From assembly GCA_036971475.1 (NCBI GenBank), contig JBAIZL010000001.1:283211925-283275924 (forward strand): 64,000 nt of DNA, read 5' to 3'. A program made the position numbers and the translations under genes. Origin of the DNA: Prosapia bicincta (Eukaryota > Arthropoda > Insecta > Hemiptera > Cercopidae). This document shows positions 11,642-22,300 of the stretch, one piece after another (position 1 is the first letter of the stretch; the number at the start of each line of letters is the position of its first letter). Under the pieces are notes generated by a model. It saw only the letters and a list, made by a program, of their open reading frames with translations, made no database searches and had not been told where the DNA came from.

Positions 11642-13552
11642 ATGAAAATGCCTGCAATTGGAATCGACTTGGGAACAACATATTCTTGTGTTGGAGTTTG
11701 GCAACAAGGAAAAGTGGAAATTATAGCTAATGATCAAGGTAATAGAACGACACCCAGCTACGTCGCCTTCACGGATACCGAACGCCTCATTGGAGATGCA
11801 GCAAAAAATCAAGTTGCGATGAACCCACAAAACACAGTCTTTGACGCTAAAAGGTTAATTGGTCGCAAATTTGATGATCCCATAATTCAAGAAGATTTTA
11901 AACATTGGCCTTTCAAAGTAGTAAATGATTTCGGTAAACCTAAAGTGAAAGTAGAATTTAAAGGTGAATTTAAAACGTTTTCTCCTGAAGAAATTAGTTC
12001 CATGGTTTTAACAAAAATGAAAGAAACTGCAGAGGCATATCTTGGTGGAACCGTTAAAGACGCTGTCATTACTGTCCCTGCCTATTTCAACGACTCACAG
12101 AGACAAGCTACGAAAGATGCTGGTGCCATAGCCGGATTAAATGTACTTAGAATCATCAATGAGCCTACAGCTGCTGCTCTAGCCTATGGATTAGACAAAA
12201 ACTTGAAGGGAGAGCGAAATGTTTTAATTTTTGATCTCGGAGGTGGTACTTTTGATGTATCAATTCTAACTATTGATGAAGGATCATTGTTTGAAGTCAG
12301 AGCTACTGCGGGTGATACACATTTAGGTGGAGAAGATTTCGATAACCGATTGGTAAACCATCTGGCTGAAGAATTTAAAAGAAAATTCAGGAAAGATCTT
12401 AAGTCTAACCCTAGATCACTTAGAAGATTAAGGACAGCAGCAGAGAGAGCAAAGAGAACACTGTCTTCAAGTACAGAAGCAAATATTGAGATTGATGCTT
12501 TGTATGATGGGATTGATTTCTACACCAAAGTATCTCGAGCTAGATTTGAAGAACTTTGTTCTGATCTATTTCGCAGTACATTACATCCAGTGGAAAAAGC
12601 TCTGAATGATGCCAAAATGGATAAATCTGACATTCATGATGTGGTTTTGGTAGGAGGTTCTACACGTATTCCAAAGATACAAAATCTGCTTCAAAATTAT
12701 TTCTGCGGGAAGTCTTTAAATCTTTCGATCAATCCAGATGAAGCTGTAGCATATGGTGCTGCTGTACAGGCTGCTATTTTAAGTGGGGATCAAAGTGCTG
12801 CAATTCAAGATGTTTTACTTGTGGATGTTGCACCACTCTCGCTAGGAATTGAAACTGCAGGAGGGGTTATGACAAAAATAATTGAAAGAAATTGCCGAAT
12901 TCCTTGCAAACAAACTCAAACATTTTCTACGTATTCAGACAACCAACCAGCAGTTACAATTCAAGTCTTTGAAGGGGAGCGAGTGATGACAAAAGACAAC
13001 AATCTCCTTGGAAATTTTGATCTAACAGGAATTCCACCAGCTCCTCGAGGAGTACCAAAAATCGATGTAACATTTGACTTAGATGCAAATGGTATCTTAA
13101 ATGTTTCAGCTAAAGATAATAGTTCTGGCAAATCAAAGAATATTGTTATACAAAACAATAAAGGACGTCTTTCGAAGGAAGAAATTGATAGGATGGTGAA
13201 TGAAGCTGAAAAATATAAGGAAGAAGACATGAAACAAGAAGAAAAAATTAAAGCCAAGAATAAACTTGAAGGCTACTGCTTTGGAATGAAACAAGCTGTA
13301 GATGAAGCTGGAGATAAACTAAGCGAATCTGATAAAACAACTGTGAAGAGTCAGTGTGATGACACTCTTTCATGGTTGGACAACAACACTCTTGCTAATA
13401 AAGAGGAATTTGAACACAGATATCTGGAGCTTTCTAAAAAATGTTCTGCAATAATGACAAAACTCCACAGTACAGGTCAACAAGGACAGTTCATGGATGG
13501 ACAACGAAGTTCAGCAAGAGCAGGAGGTCCTACAATAGAAGAAGTGGATTGA
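11642..13552 (+). CDS. Hsp70: Cytosolic heat-inducible Hsp70 chaperone
   Basis: An intronless 636-codon gene for an ATP-dependent cytosolic chaperone. The nucleotide-binding domain shows IDLGTTYS (8-15), [10 protein letters not shown] (30-39), FDLGGGTFD (197-205) and [11 protein letters not shown] (336-346). The linker [13 protein letters not shown] is at 390-402, followed by the substrate-binding sandwich, helical lid and C-terminal GPTIEEVD. The EEVD tail is the docking site for TPR co-chaperones and marks the cytosolic form. The first ATG gives [11 protein letters not shown]; the usual insect start corresponds to the ATG at 11648 (MPAIGIDLG), so either may be used. The tail after the lid is short, without GGMP repeats. 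Absence of introns plus three heat-shock elements indicate a stress-inducible copy. No break is seen. Confidence 0.98.
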   Translation: MKMPAIGIDLGTTYSCVGVWQQGKVEIIANDQGNRTTPSYVAFTDTERLIGDAAKNQVAMNPQNTVFDAKRLIGRKFDDPIIQEDFKHWPFKVVNDFGKPKVKVEFKGEFKTFSPEEISSMVLTKMKETAEAYLGGTVKDAVITVPAYFNDSQRQATKDAGAIAGLNVLRIINEPTAAALAYGLDKNLKGERNVLIFDLGGGTFDVSILTIDEGSLFEVRATAGDTHLGGEDFDNRLVNHLAEEFKRKFRKDLKSNPRSLRRLRTAAERAKRTLSSSTEANIEIDALYDGIDFYTKVSRARFEELCSDLFRSTLHPVEKALNDAKMDKSDIHDVVLVGGSTRIPKIQNLLQNYFCGKSLNLSINPDEAVAYGAAVQAAILSGDQSAAIQDVLLVDVAPLSLGIETAGGVMTKIIERNCRIPCKQTQTFSTYSDNQPAVTIQVFEGERVMTKDNNLLGNFDLTGIPPAPRGVPKIDVTFDLDANGILNVSAKDNSSGKSKNIVIQNNKGRLSKEEIDRMVNEAEKYKEEDMKQEEKIKAKNKLEGYCFGMKQAVDEAGDKLSESDKTTVKSQCDDTLSWLDNNTLANKEEFEHRYLELSKKCSAIMTKLHSTGQQGQFMDGQRSSARAGGPTIEEVD

Positions 13553-13688
13553 AAAATAGTCAATTTAAAATAACTGTAAATTTCTATAAGACTGATGTAA
13601 ATATTCATAAATAGTACAATTTATGATGTTTTGTTACATATTATATATGTGTATTTTGTATTTTCTGTACAAATTTTAGTTTGTGATA

Positions 13689-13710
13689 AATAAATTAATT
13701 TTTTAATAAA
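13689..13710 (+). terminator. Hsp70 polyadenylation signals
   Basis: Two AATAAA hexamers (13689-13694 and 13705-13710) follow the stop codon by about 140-155 nt in an AT-rich 3' UTR. Confidence 0.8.
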
Positions 13711-14325
13711 ATTCAGTGTTCATTGTCTTATTGACCAAATGTCTTGAAATAATTTTCTTTACTTTTATCGATGATTTTTAAACAAATCTAGTCTTGCTTT
13801 TTAAATAGCTTTTTTTCTCACATGGTCTTTTAAAATTTACTTGTAGAGAGAAATTTTACCATAGCTAGCTGGAAAATATGTTATTCCTTTTGTTTGAACT
13901 TTTAAGAATTAAAGTTGCTGTTGCATTTTTATTATCAAAGGATGACTTAATTGTTAGCCATTCTCAGATAACAAAGTGTCCTGCTTTTATTTTATATTTT
14001 TAAAAAATAGTAGGACCATAGCAACATGAAAAATATAAAGTTTTCCCTTTTGTTCGAACTTTTAGGAATAAAAGTTGCATTTTTATTATTAAAATATTGA
14101 GTGTTCATTGACATATTAACCAAATGTTTGGAAAAAATTCCGTTTACTTTTATCAACGATTTTTAAACAAACCTAGTCTTGCTTTTTAAATAGCTTTTTA
14201 TCTCACATGGTCTTTTAAAATTTACTTGTAGACAGAAATTTTATCAAAGCTAGCTAGAAAATATAATGTTATTCCTTTTATTTGAACTTTTAAGAATTTT
14301 TTTTTTTATTTTTAAAAAATAGTAG
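13705..14325. repeat. Duplicated Hsp70 3' flank
   Basis: Sequence from about 13713 (GTGTTCATTGTCTTATTGAC..) recurs from about 14100 (GTGTTCATTGACATATTAAC..) and stays similar for some 200 bp, including the block CTAGTCTTGCTTTTTAAATA. A shorter piece (AAAGTTGCATTTTTATTAT) occurs three times. The copies are diverged, so the duplication is old. No Hsp70 coding sequence accompanies the second copy. Confidence 0.8.
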
Positions 14326-14394
14326 GTTTGTAGATAAGATTAGCAAGTTGTTAGGTTAAGTGGTGTCTGTTTTAAAGACAGGCTCTTAATACTA

Positions 14395-14790
14395 TCAAAG
14401 AGTATGTGTGATTTGTATTGGGTTTGTTCATTTAATATGTTTGTATTTTATATGTTTGTAAATTTCATATTGTTCTAGTGTGTTGAGGTGTGGTCCTTTT
14501 TTGTTGATATGTAAAATTTCTAGGTTATGGTTAATATCTGTGTATTTGTGCCCTGTTTCTTTTGGGTGATTGGCGAATGTTAAGTTGGTGTTATGTTTGG
14601 GTAATTTTATGTGGTCATTGATTCTTTGTTGAAGGCTTCGACTAGTTTGCCAAATGTAGGATTTGTTACAGTTTAAACTGTTTAATTTTTATATGCCTGG
14701 TGATTGTAGTTTATCTTTGTTGTTGGTGTTGTTTTGTATTTTGTTATTAATTTTAAATGCTATTTTGTATCCTGTTTTTTGAAATTTGTT
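14395..14790 (-). pseudogene. PLE GIY-YIG endonuclease remnant
   Basis: On the minus strand this decodes, with interruptions, to the tail of a Penelope-like element: CNKSYIWQTSRSLQQRINDH (the GIY-YIG core, with the second motif changed to YIW) and, downstream, LNTLEQYEIYKYTKYK, where the catalytic Glu lies in related elements. The GVY part is broken by a stop and a frameshift. The reverse transcriptase is absent. This is a dead, 5'-truncated copy. Confidence 0.8.
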
Positions 14791-14809
14791 GGTTATTTGA
14801 TGTTCTGTT

Positions 14810-14930
14810 CACATCTCAACATTAGAACAATATGAAATTTACATACACAAAAACAAAATACAAACAAACCCAATACAAATCACACATATTCTTTTACACT
14901 CTTGAAAACCTGCCTTTAAAATCGACACCG
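14810..14930 (+). repeat. Inverted fragment of the same PLE tail
   Basis: The plus strand here repeats, in opposite orientation, the C-terminal coding sequence of the neighbour (TLEQYEIYIHKNK; DNA match to 14395-14485). The two copies face away from each other, giving a tail-to-tail inverted arrangement of the kind often left by PLE insertion. Confidence 0.75.
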
Positions 14931-14954
14931 CTTAATCTAGCAACAACTCCAAGC

Positions 14955-16075
14955 GGAAAATTTAGATACTGATGAAGATCGCCACGGAGTATTCAAAAAC
15001 ATTCTATCTCAGTAAGTTTTTACAAAATAAATTAAAGTTCAAATAGTCATAAACTAATGTAAAAGTGATTAAGTTTCACCGAATGTAATGAACAACAAAA
15101 TTCAAAAAGAATTGAAACATTATTGGAAATTCCATGTTACATAAGTGAGAGAAAGAGTATAGACAACCCCTGACCTCCTTTTCTCAAAACTATTCAACTT
15201 TCAGCATTAAAGTGAGGTGTGGAGAAATATAGAAGGAGGCTAGTGGCTAGTGGCCCTGTAATATTGTAGTGAACTCTAACGGAGAAAGTATCTAGTAAAA
15301 TTTAAGAATTAATTACACCACTTTGGAACATTTTTTTATGGTTTTATGTTGTCTTTAAAATATGTTCAATGTTGAATCCAAATATGAAATCTCCTTTCAC
15401 CTATCATATATGGTTTTCATACAATCTACCATGATTATTGAAATTTATGAAATAATTAATTACATAACTCTGCTATGATGAAGATCACCACAGAGCAAAT
15501 CGAAAACATTCTGCCTCAGTAAGCTTTTACAAATTTAGGAAATAAATTAAAGTTCGAATAGTCATAAACTAATGTAAAAGTGATTAATTAAGTCTTACCG
15601 AAATGAACTACACAATTTAAAAGGACTTTAAACATTACTGGAAATTCCATGTTGAATAGTGAGGGAAAAAGTATACATAACCCCTGACCTCCTCTCCTCA
15701 AAACTATTTAACTTCCAGCATTAAAGTGAGGAGAGTAGAAATATGTCGAAGGATGCTACTGAACCTGTATTATTGTAGTGAACTGTAAGGGAGAAAGTAT
15801 CTAGTAAAATTTAAGAATTAATTACACCACTCTGGAACATTTTTTATGGTTTTATGTTGTTTTAAAAAAAATATGAAGTCTCCTTTCACCTATCACATAT
15901 GGTTTTAATACACCTGCCATGATTATTAAAATTTAAGAAATAATTAATTACACAACTCTGCTATATTATTTATAGTTTTGTTGTTTTTAAAATATTTTCA
16001 TTGCTGAATCCAAGTACGAAGTCTCTTTTCTCCTATCATATATGGTTTTCAAACAACCTACCACGATTAATTTAC
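14955..16075 (+). repeat. Tandem ~506-bp PLE-type terminal units
   Basis: Two long copies start near 14960 and 15466 (the GATGAAGATC motif lies at 14971 and 15477, 506 bp apart), followed by a partial third copy (about 15920-16075). Shared blocks include GACAACCCCTGACCTCC-like sequence, GGAGAAAGTATCTAGTAAAA and CATATATGGTTTT. The first unit follows PLE coding sequence directly and begins with a hammerhead-like motif, so these look like tandem pseudo-LTRs or a satellite derived from them. Confidence 0.75.
14964..15009 (+). ncRNA. Decayed hammerhead-ribozyme-like motif (family 1)
   Basis: AGATA then CTGATGA (14969-14975), a spacer A, GATCGC and a degraded partner strand, AAA (for GAA), AACATT, C, then TATCT. 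AGATA and TATCT are complementary and sit exactly where stem I of a type I hammerhead belongs. Stem II has two mismatches and the GAA has become AAA, so this copy should be inactive. The second unit at 15470-15520 keeps TCGAAAACATTC but has lost the start of the core. Confidence 0.5.
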
Positions 16076-16480
16076 TTTTTTAAAATTTTGTTTATTAATA
16101 TGAGCTTAGTTAAGTGGGTATTTTTATGAGAATAGTACCCAACCTCTTGCCCCATACATTTCAACATTCTTTATTTTTTGTTACATCATTCCAGGGGACT
16201 GTTGGTGTTACAGTTTGTATGCTAGATTACACTGTATCATGGTTTATTCAAACTACAATCCCCTGTGAAGATTCTCACCAACATATTTTCTTGTCCCTCT
16301 TTTTTCCATTATGACCTTCAAGTAACAACTAGGTTTTACATTGCGTTCAGTTTAAATTGATAACCACAGCTCTGGGTGGTCTATTTTCAAGAATTTGTCT
16401 GCAAGAGGTAACTCAATAATTGCAATTCAGTAATGTTAAAACGAATTAAATGAGCAACCGCATTATATTAACTAAAAGTG
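16076..16480. other. No recognised feature
   Basis: AT-rich sequence with one short open frame (16114-16314) that lacks codon bias, splice sites or similarity to a known family. Confidence 0.45.
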
Positions 16481-16799
16481 ATAAATGTAAATTTAGTCAT
16501 CATGTTCGAGTCAGCGCTCGAAGTTTGAACTTGCCTCTCTGATCTATTATTTAACTCGCTCAGCTGTGCCCTGACGGTATTGGTCACGTAATTTCTGACC
16601 CACTAATCGATATATGGAACAAGTATTGATTTTTCCTGATGACCTCTCTGAACCCCCTCCCTTCTTTTCTATTCACTTTCCGCTTCAACTCTAGAAGTAT
16701 TTCGTCACTCGACTAGGTCAGTCCTGTGTTAAACCGCGCCGCTTATTCCGCATGGGCTTTGTTTCAGACAATTTAAATGTACCGCATCCATTCAATAAT

Positions 16800-16911
16800 A
16801 TGTGCGTAAGGTTCGGACCGCGTCGATGAACATTTTGAACTATATTTCGCCGCAATTGTTAAAGTGTCGTTCGGTTACACCGGTTGTGCAAACTAAGTGT
16901 GTAGCCGCGCG
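16800..16911 (+). other. Probable 5' non-coding exon of an unidentified gene
   Basis: A GC-richer island (about 16480-16920) ends in GCGCG|GTAAGAA, a strong splice donor after 16911. The exon has stops in all useful frames and is presumably 5' UTR; its upstream limit is unknown and 16800 is nominal. It is followed by two more exon-like segments in the same orientation. Confidence 0.5.
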
Positions 16912-17008
16912 GTAAGAACTTAAGTGCTTGGTAAGGTAAACTTTTACTTGTTACTCATGATTTAAATTGAGTTTTAGTTACGTTACTGCCGTCAAGACTT
17001 CTCTGCAG

Positions 17009-17079
17009 CATCCGACGACCACAGTACTGTGGAAGCTTCAACCCCGCTCCTTCGAAGGCTACTTCACTTATTACCTAGG
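17009..17079 (+). other. Putative internal 5' exon (71 bp)
   Basis: An acceptor TTCTCTGCAG| precedes CATCCGACG, and CCTAGG|GTAAGTG is a near-consensus donor. One frame is open throughout and continues open into the next exon, but no ATG is available upstream, so it is best read as 5' UTR. Confidence 0.55.
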
Positions 17080-17560
17080 GTAAGTGCTTAGCTAAGGCTT
17101 AATGAGAACTTGTATTTTATATTTATATTAAATTCAGTGTCGTCGTGCTTTTATTTCTAAATGACTAGATTTTGCTTAGAGCAGTTATTAAACTTTCAAT
17201 GTTAATTGTGATTCACGATTGCGCAACTGCAAGTAACCTGGTAGACAATACTTTTGCCGCCCCGCGTCTCATTTTAACTTTTAGTCTCTCTACAGACTAA
17301 TTACATCATGAGGTTCGTTCTGTAACCTTAAGTGCTTATTTTGTGTCATATCCTTTGATTCCGTAAAATGAATAAATACTTTGTTCTAGACTATGTTATG
17401 TTATTCATCTAATCTAACGTGATTGTAAAAGTGATACAAACCATAAAACCATATATATACTGTAGAATAGTAGTTTATTTTATATATGCAATGTGAGTTT
17501 TGAGTGGACTCCAACTCTAAACTCGATCACTTGGTTTTAATAAACTTTTATGCGTTTCAG

Positions 17561-17622
17561 TGCAACATTGATCATACCTGAAACCATGCTTGATTGTCTA
17601 CTCACTTTGCCCAACATTAATG
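17561..17622 (+). CDS. Putative first coding exon of an unidentified gene
   Basis: Bounded by a TGCGTTTCAG| acceptor and an AATG|GTAAGG donor. The ATG at 17586 (context AAACCATGC, A at -3) starts MLDCLLTLPNIN and leaves one base (G) for the next exon. The product is not recognised. The exon-like segment at 26272-26437 has a compatible phase and could be a later exon, but this is only a possibility. Confidence 0.45.
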
Positions 17623-17929
17623 GTAAGGTAATAATAATTACTTACTAATATAAGTGTTTCAATTTAGACATTTTGAACTTTGTGTTAAACGCTATCTTGT
17701 TCCCAAGTTATTTGGTTCAGAACTTAAAGCTAAAAATCTTCTAGCTCCTGGCACATCATTTTTGTGGTATAGGCAGAGAGAAAATTCTTCTCCCTTATTT
17801 TGAAGTGAAAAGCTTAATAGCTTACTGTAGTGACAATGAGGGAATGATGGAAATTTGTTTGTATTTTTTATAACCAACAGAATTGGAGGTTGTTTAAAAA
17901 GAGTCTAAAACAAAACTTAAATTAGTTTA

Positions 17930-18259
17930 AATTACACTTTTCTTGTATCAACTTGGCAAAAAACCACTACTTACGAGAATTTATTCAGCAGATGCGTCTC
18001 ACACTAGGCCAGCACGTTATTCAATGATATGAGTCACTGACAAGACTGTTGTTCAGGTGTGTTGTGTTGGTGTGTTTCTGTTCTATGGTGTGTTATTGTT
18101 CATAGAGTAGTTGTTAATTATGGGTTCAAATATACAAATATAGTATTAGATTGTGAGTGTGTTTTGTCATTTTCAATGCGCTGACCTAGTGTGAAACTTG
18201 TCTCGTGAATAAATCAGTATGTAGTGGTTTTTGCCAAGTTGATAGAAAAAAGTGTAATT
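17930..18259. mobile_element. MITE with ~80-bp inverted repeats
   Basis: The arms starting AATTACACTTTT and ending AAAAGTGTAATT match over about 80 bp (shared TCAACTTGGCAAAAA and CCACTAC). TA flanks both sides (17928-17929, 18260-18261), suggesting a TA target duplication as in Tc1/mariner-type or similar MITEs. There is no coding sequence inside. Confidence 0.75.
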
Positions 18260-18483
18260 TATACAAAAACCTCAAGATGTATAATACAAAAACTGTAAGT
18301 TTTAAATTAGTTTATTGCACAATGGACACTTATGCAATGGAAACCTAAGGTTGAAACACCTTCAGTGTATTCGATCACTTTCAGTGTTTCAAACATTAAT
18401 TAAACATTCATAGAACCGATCTTTTAACATCATTTTGATAAACGACATGCATCATTTTTATATTTTATATAAATTACTTTTGT

Positions 18484-18890
18484 GAATTTGCAGTGAAATG
18501 TGATGAATTAAATTACAGTATAGAAAGAGATCTGTGTATTCCTCTTGATGGTTCATGGCAAAAGAAAGAATACACATTCTTGAAAGGTGTTATGACACTA
18601 ACATCTGTTGACATGGGTCAGGTTTAGATACATGCAATGTCTAGAAACTGACAATGCCCTTCTACAAGTGAAAGTAATTACCTTAGCATTTGCACTGCTA
18701 ACTACAAAGGCACTAGTGTCAGAATGGAAGTCGAAGTATTGCATCAGGTATACAGATTTTTTTAGATGAAGGCGATGTGTATACTTATAAAGCAGTAGTT
18801 GATAGGATCCCCTATGAAGACTGTGACATCAACAACTGAATATTGGCCATATCAAAAAAGGATGGACAGTAGGCCATACAAACTAAAATA
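18484..18890 (+). pseudogene. Mutator-like (MULE) transposase remnant
   Basis: In shifting plus-strand frames the sequence reads LCIPLDGSWQKKEYTFLKGV, then TLTSVDMGQ, NYKGTSVRMEVE, DEGDVYTYKAVVDRIPY and SKKDGQ. This order matches the MULE-type transposase core found in animals, usually ..VDGTWQKRG..SLNGVVT..SVDTGKV.., ..NYEGSSGGME.., ..DGDS.., ..H.QKRMG... The GDG catalytic area is changed to EGD. Several frameshifts and stops show it is dead. Confidence 0.65.
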
Positions 18891-19156
18891 CACTAAAAAG
18901 GAATTCTTCCTTTTCCCACAACTAAAATATAACTATACTACACATATCTCACCAACTGTATAATATTTTCACTATACCTTTATGATAACAATTGGGAGTT
19001 CATAATGGATCTAAAACATCATTAGTTGAAGTAAAAAAATAGTTCAGGATGGTGCTATTGATTTTATTAAAACATTTTTTACTTTATCAATAGTTTTGGA
19101 AAATGTTAAATACTATTTCTAACAAAACACTTATTTTAACATACAGTTTCATTTAC

Positions 19157-19162
19157 TTTATT
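19157..19162 (-). terminator. Poly(A) signal of the tetraspan gene
   Basis: AATAAA on the minus strand, about 130 nt beyond the stop codon at 19294. Confidence 0.6.
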
Positions 19163-19293
19163 ATTATATGGACCTCACTCATATTTTTTTGCTTTTTTAT
19201 CTTGATGTCTTATACAGTATTTGTAATAATGTAATTATGATATCGCAGAAAGCAAGGTATATGCATAAATATAAAACAACTAGATGACATTTG

Positions 19294-19370
19294 CTAACTA
19301 CATTTTGGGAGCTGACTTCTCAGGTCTCTGTAGTAACTGTAGACAACAAAGAAAAAGTAGATGGTGATTG
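19294..19370 (-). CDS. Tetraspan gene, last coding exon
   Basis: Acceptor TTTTTTCAG|CAATCACC in the phase required by exon 5 (T|CA gives Ser), then TM4 (ITIYFFFVVYSYY) and the basic tail RDLRSQLPKCS before TAG. Intron 5 is about 3.7 kb and holds PLE and hAT sequences. The phase match and the fourth membrane segment make it a good terminal exon. Confidence 0.78.
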
Positions 19371-22300
19371 CTGAAAAAACAATAATCATTATTAATTATA
19401 AAACTTCTAATTAAGTAAAGATAAATGAAGAGATGCTGCTATTGAAACAATTATATTTGTGGCTATTTTTAAAAATTTAATATGTTTTTTATAAACATTT
19501 TTAGCTACTCGAACATTTAAGTTCAAGATTATCCTTATCAAACAAAGACTTAAGTTTAAATGATCCATATGTTAGTCAAATAATATGATATAAATATTGT
19601 CATGAAAACTACTAATACTCATACCTTCTGTTCAGCAAAATCTCAGAAATTTAATATGTCTGCCTTTAAAAAAAATTACTCAAAACCTCAGTACACACTA
19701 GTTTATTAATATACACTACTCTCGCTGATTGGTTAACACATTGTAAACTAATTACTCAGGAAGGCGACATCATCACCGAAACTAGTATTTATTAATAAAA
19801 TAGTGAGTAGGTAAGTTTTGATTTAACTATTTTAAAATTTATCATAATTATTTATACATTAACATTTTTTAATACTCATAGAGTTTAAACTATTTCAACT
19901 ATTTTTTTTTTGGAAAAACTCTTAGGCATAGACTAGCTGACTCATATAAGCACCAGTTTTATTTTGGAACAGTGAGTATTACTTACATTTTTCTGACTAA
20001 TCAGGGGCGTAACCAGGGGGGCACAGAGGGCAAGTGCCTCCTCCAAACTAATTCATTTTATCAGAAAAATATAAGCGTATAAAAAAGTGCTTGGTTTTTA
20101 GCAAAACAGAATCCTGATTCAAAAATTGTATAATTTTAAGTGGCAAAATACCGTTATATATTATTTCTAAAAATAAATATGTTCAAAATTTCCCAAGGAG
20201 GGTCCACCTCCTGGCCTCCAGGGTGGTATCCCCCAAAACATACTGGGCATGCCCCTGTGACTAATCAATGGTTGCAGTTGTTGTGTTGAACATCTCATGG
20301 CTTTTTTCTATTATATGGACCAACGTATTGACATTACTTGGCAAAAAGACAATACTGTTTTAGATTTGTGTCTTTTAGATCATTGTGTTGAAGTTTCTCC
20401 CTGTTTGACCTATGTAGAAACTAGGGTAGTTGTTACATGTGATCTTTTATACTCCTACCCTGTTGCGTTTGTTCTGGAATGTTTTTGTGTTATGTCGGTG
20501 TTTCTTGGTTATGTTGGATGTTTGAAAGGCAACTTTATATCTGAATTTTTTTAATTATGAAACTCAAATTTTGTGATGTGTTGTCATGAAATGTTAATGT
20601 TATATACTTTTGTTTTTGTGTATTATTATTGTTTTTTTGTGGTGTGTGTGTTTGTTATGTATGTGTTGTTTTTTGTTCTCACGGTGTGTTGTGTATCCTT
20701 TTCTATGGCCAATGTATTTTATTGTATTAAGTTTGTTTATTGATGAGTCACATCATTGAAGAATGCACCGATCTAGTTCAAAACTCTTCTGCTGAAAAAT
20801 GTCAGTAGGTAATTTTTTTTGCCAAGTGATAATGCTAAGTATATAATAAGTGGTATTAGACTTTAGGGCAATCATTGTAAGTGTTTTACTTTGTCTTAGA
20901 GTTAGTCAAGGTAAGTATGACTGCTTATAAAAAAATCACTTTAAAATCTGTTTCAATCCTCTAGATGTCCCAAAATGGAACAGCGTCTGTGTTTGTTCAA
21001 GACTAAAAGTGAACACAACTTGTGTGAAGTTCAGCAAAAATGTAATAAAACACTACTTTCAGGTAGAAAGCATGCTAAATTTCAGGATGAAGCCTATCTC
21101 ATCCACTCTTCAGTCTTCTCATGCTCCAGTAAAACTGGAAAAGTAGGTGAACGTGACATGTCTCTTGAGAAACATAGAATAAGAGGAAGCAAACTTTTTA
21201 CCCATACTGAAGAAATCTAAGAACAAACTTGTACTTAGTTTGTATTCCAACTGATTGTTTTGATTAATTATACCAGAAGTAGACCTACGCAACCAAAGAA
21301 GCAACAAGTGTATGCTAAGACAATTTTGTGTAAATTCTCATATAAATAAGTTGTTTTGTCATTTTTAGTATAGTGTAGTAATATAAACAATAATTTTTTA
21401 ATACACTTTTTTGTTATTTCTTTAATAAGGCTAATGAATAACATAGGGGTAAACTTTATTACAAACCATAAATAAAATATTGTCGAAAAAGTTATTATAT
21501 TACTTGATTATCCTAGACATATGTTGGTTAAATACATATTTTTTGAATTTTTGGTTCAAAAGATATATAATTAAATGTACTTAACTAAGTGAATAGGTAA
21601 TGGCTTACTTGCTGAAGCATTTTGAAACAATCGTTCCTTTTAAAAAGGAAAGCCTCTACTGGCGGCGTTGAACTCGGTACCATAATAGGAACAGTTGTTT
21701 TGAAACGCAAGTAAGCCATTACGTATTCACTTAGTTAGGTACTCGTACATTTAATTATACTAATTTTACACTACTTAACTAAGTGAATACGTAATTGCTT
21801 ACTTGCTGACGCGTTTCAAAACGATCGTTTCTTTTTCGAAGCTAACCTTCTACTAGCGGCTTCTGGCTCTTTACAAACGGTATGACAGGGTTGGATTTAT
21901 GACATTGGGTAAGGTGTTGGCGTCTTGTGTGATGTATTTGAAAAGACTATTGGCTTCGAAGTGTGTGTGGTCATTAAGTATATTTCCCCTGTCTGTTGCG
22001 TAGTGTTTGTAGATTTCATATTTTTCTAAGGTTGTTAGTTTTTTACTCTGTTTTAATGTGTGTAGAATATTTAAATTAGTGTGTATGTCGATATGTGTGT
22101 GTTGGGTGTTATTTAGGTATTTTGCGTAGCTGGATTTAGGGTTTGTTTGGGTAATGTGTTCATCGAAGCGTGTGTAGAATGACCTGCCGGTTTGACCGAT
22201 ATAATAGTTGGGACAATCGTTGCAAATTAATTTGAATATACCTGAGAGTTTGTATATGTCAGTTTCTTTTTGAAAAGGTTGTATATGATTTCTTAGCGTG

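Noticed and set aside
16114..16314. 66-codon frame as a small gene
   Set aside because: No codon bias, family, promoter or splice evidence.
20975..21220. 81-codon plus-strand frame with an acceptor-like CAATCCTCTAG before it
   Set aside because: It lies antisense on a repeat also present at 27060-27300; the frame is not kept in that copy.
21790..21860. Hammerhead in the PLE family of 21760-22732
   Set aside because: A GAA-ACGCGT-C segment exists on the minus strand, but no CTGANGA core or complete stem II could be placed.
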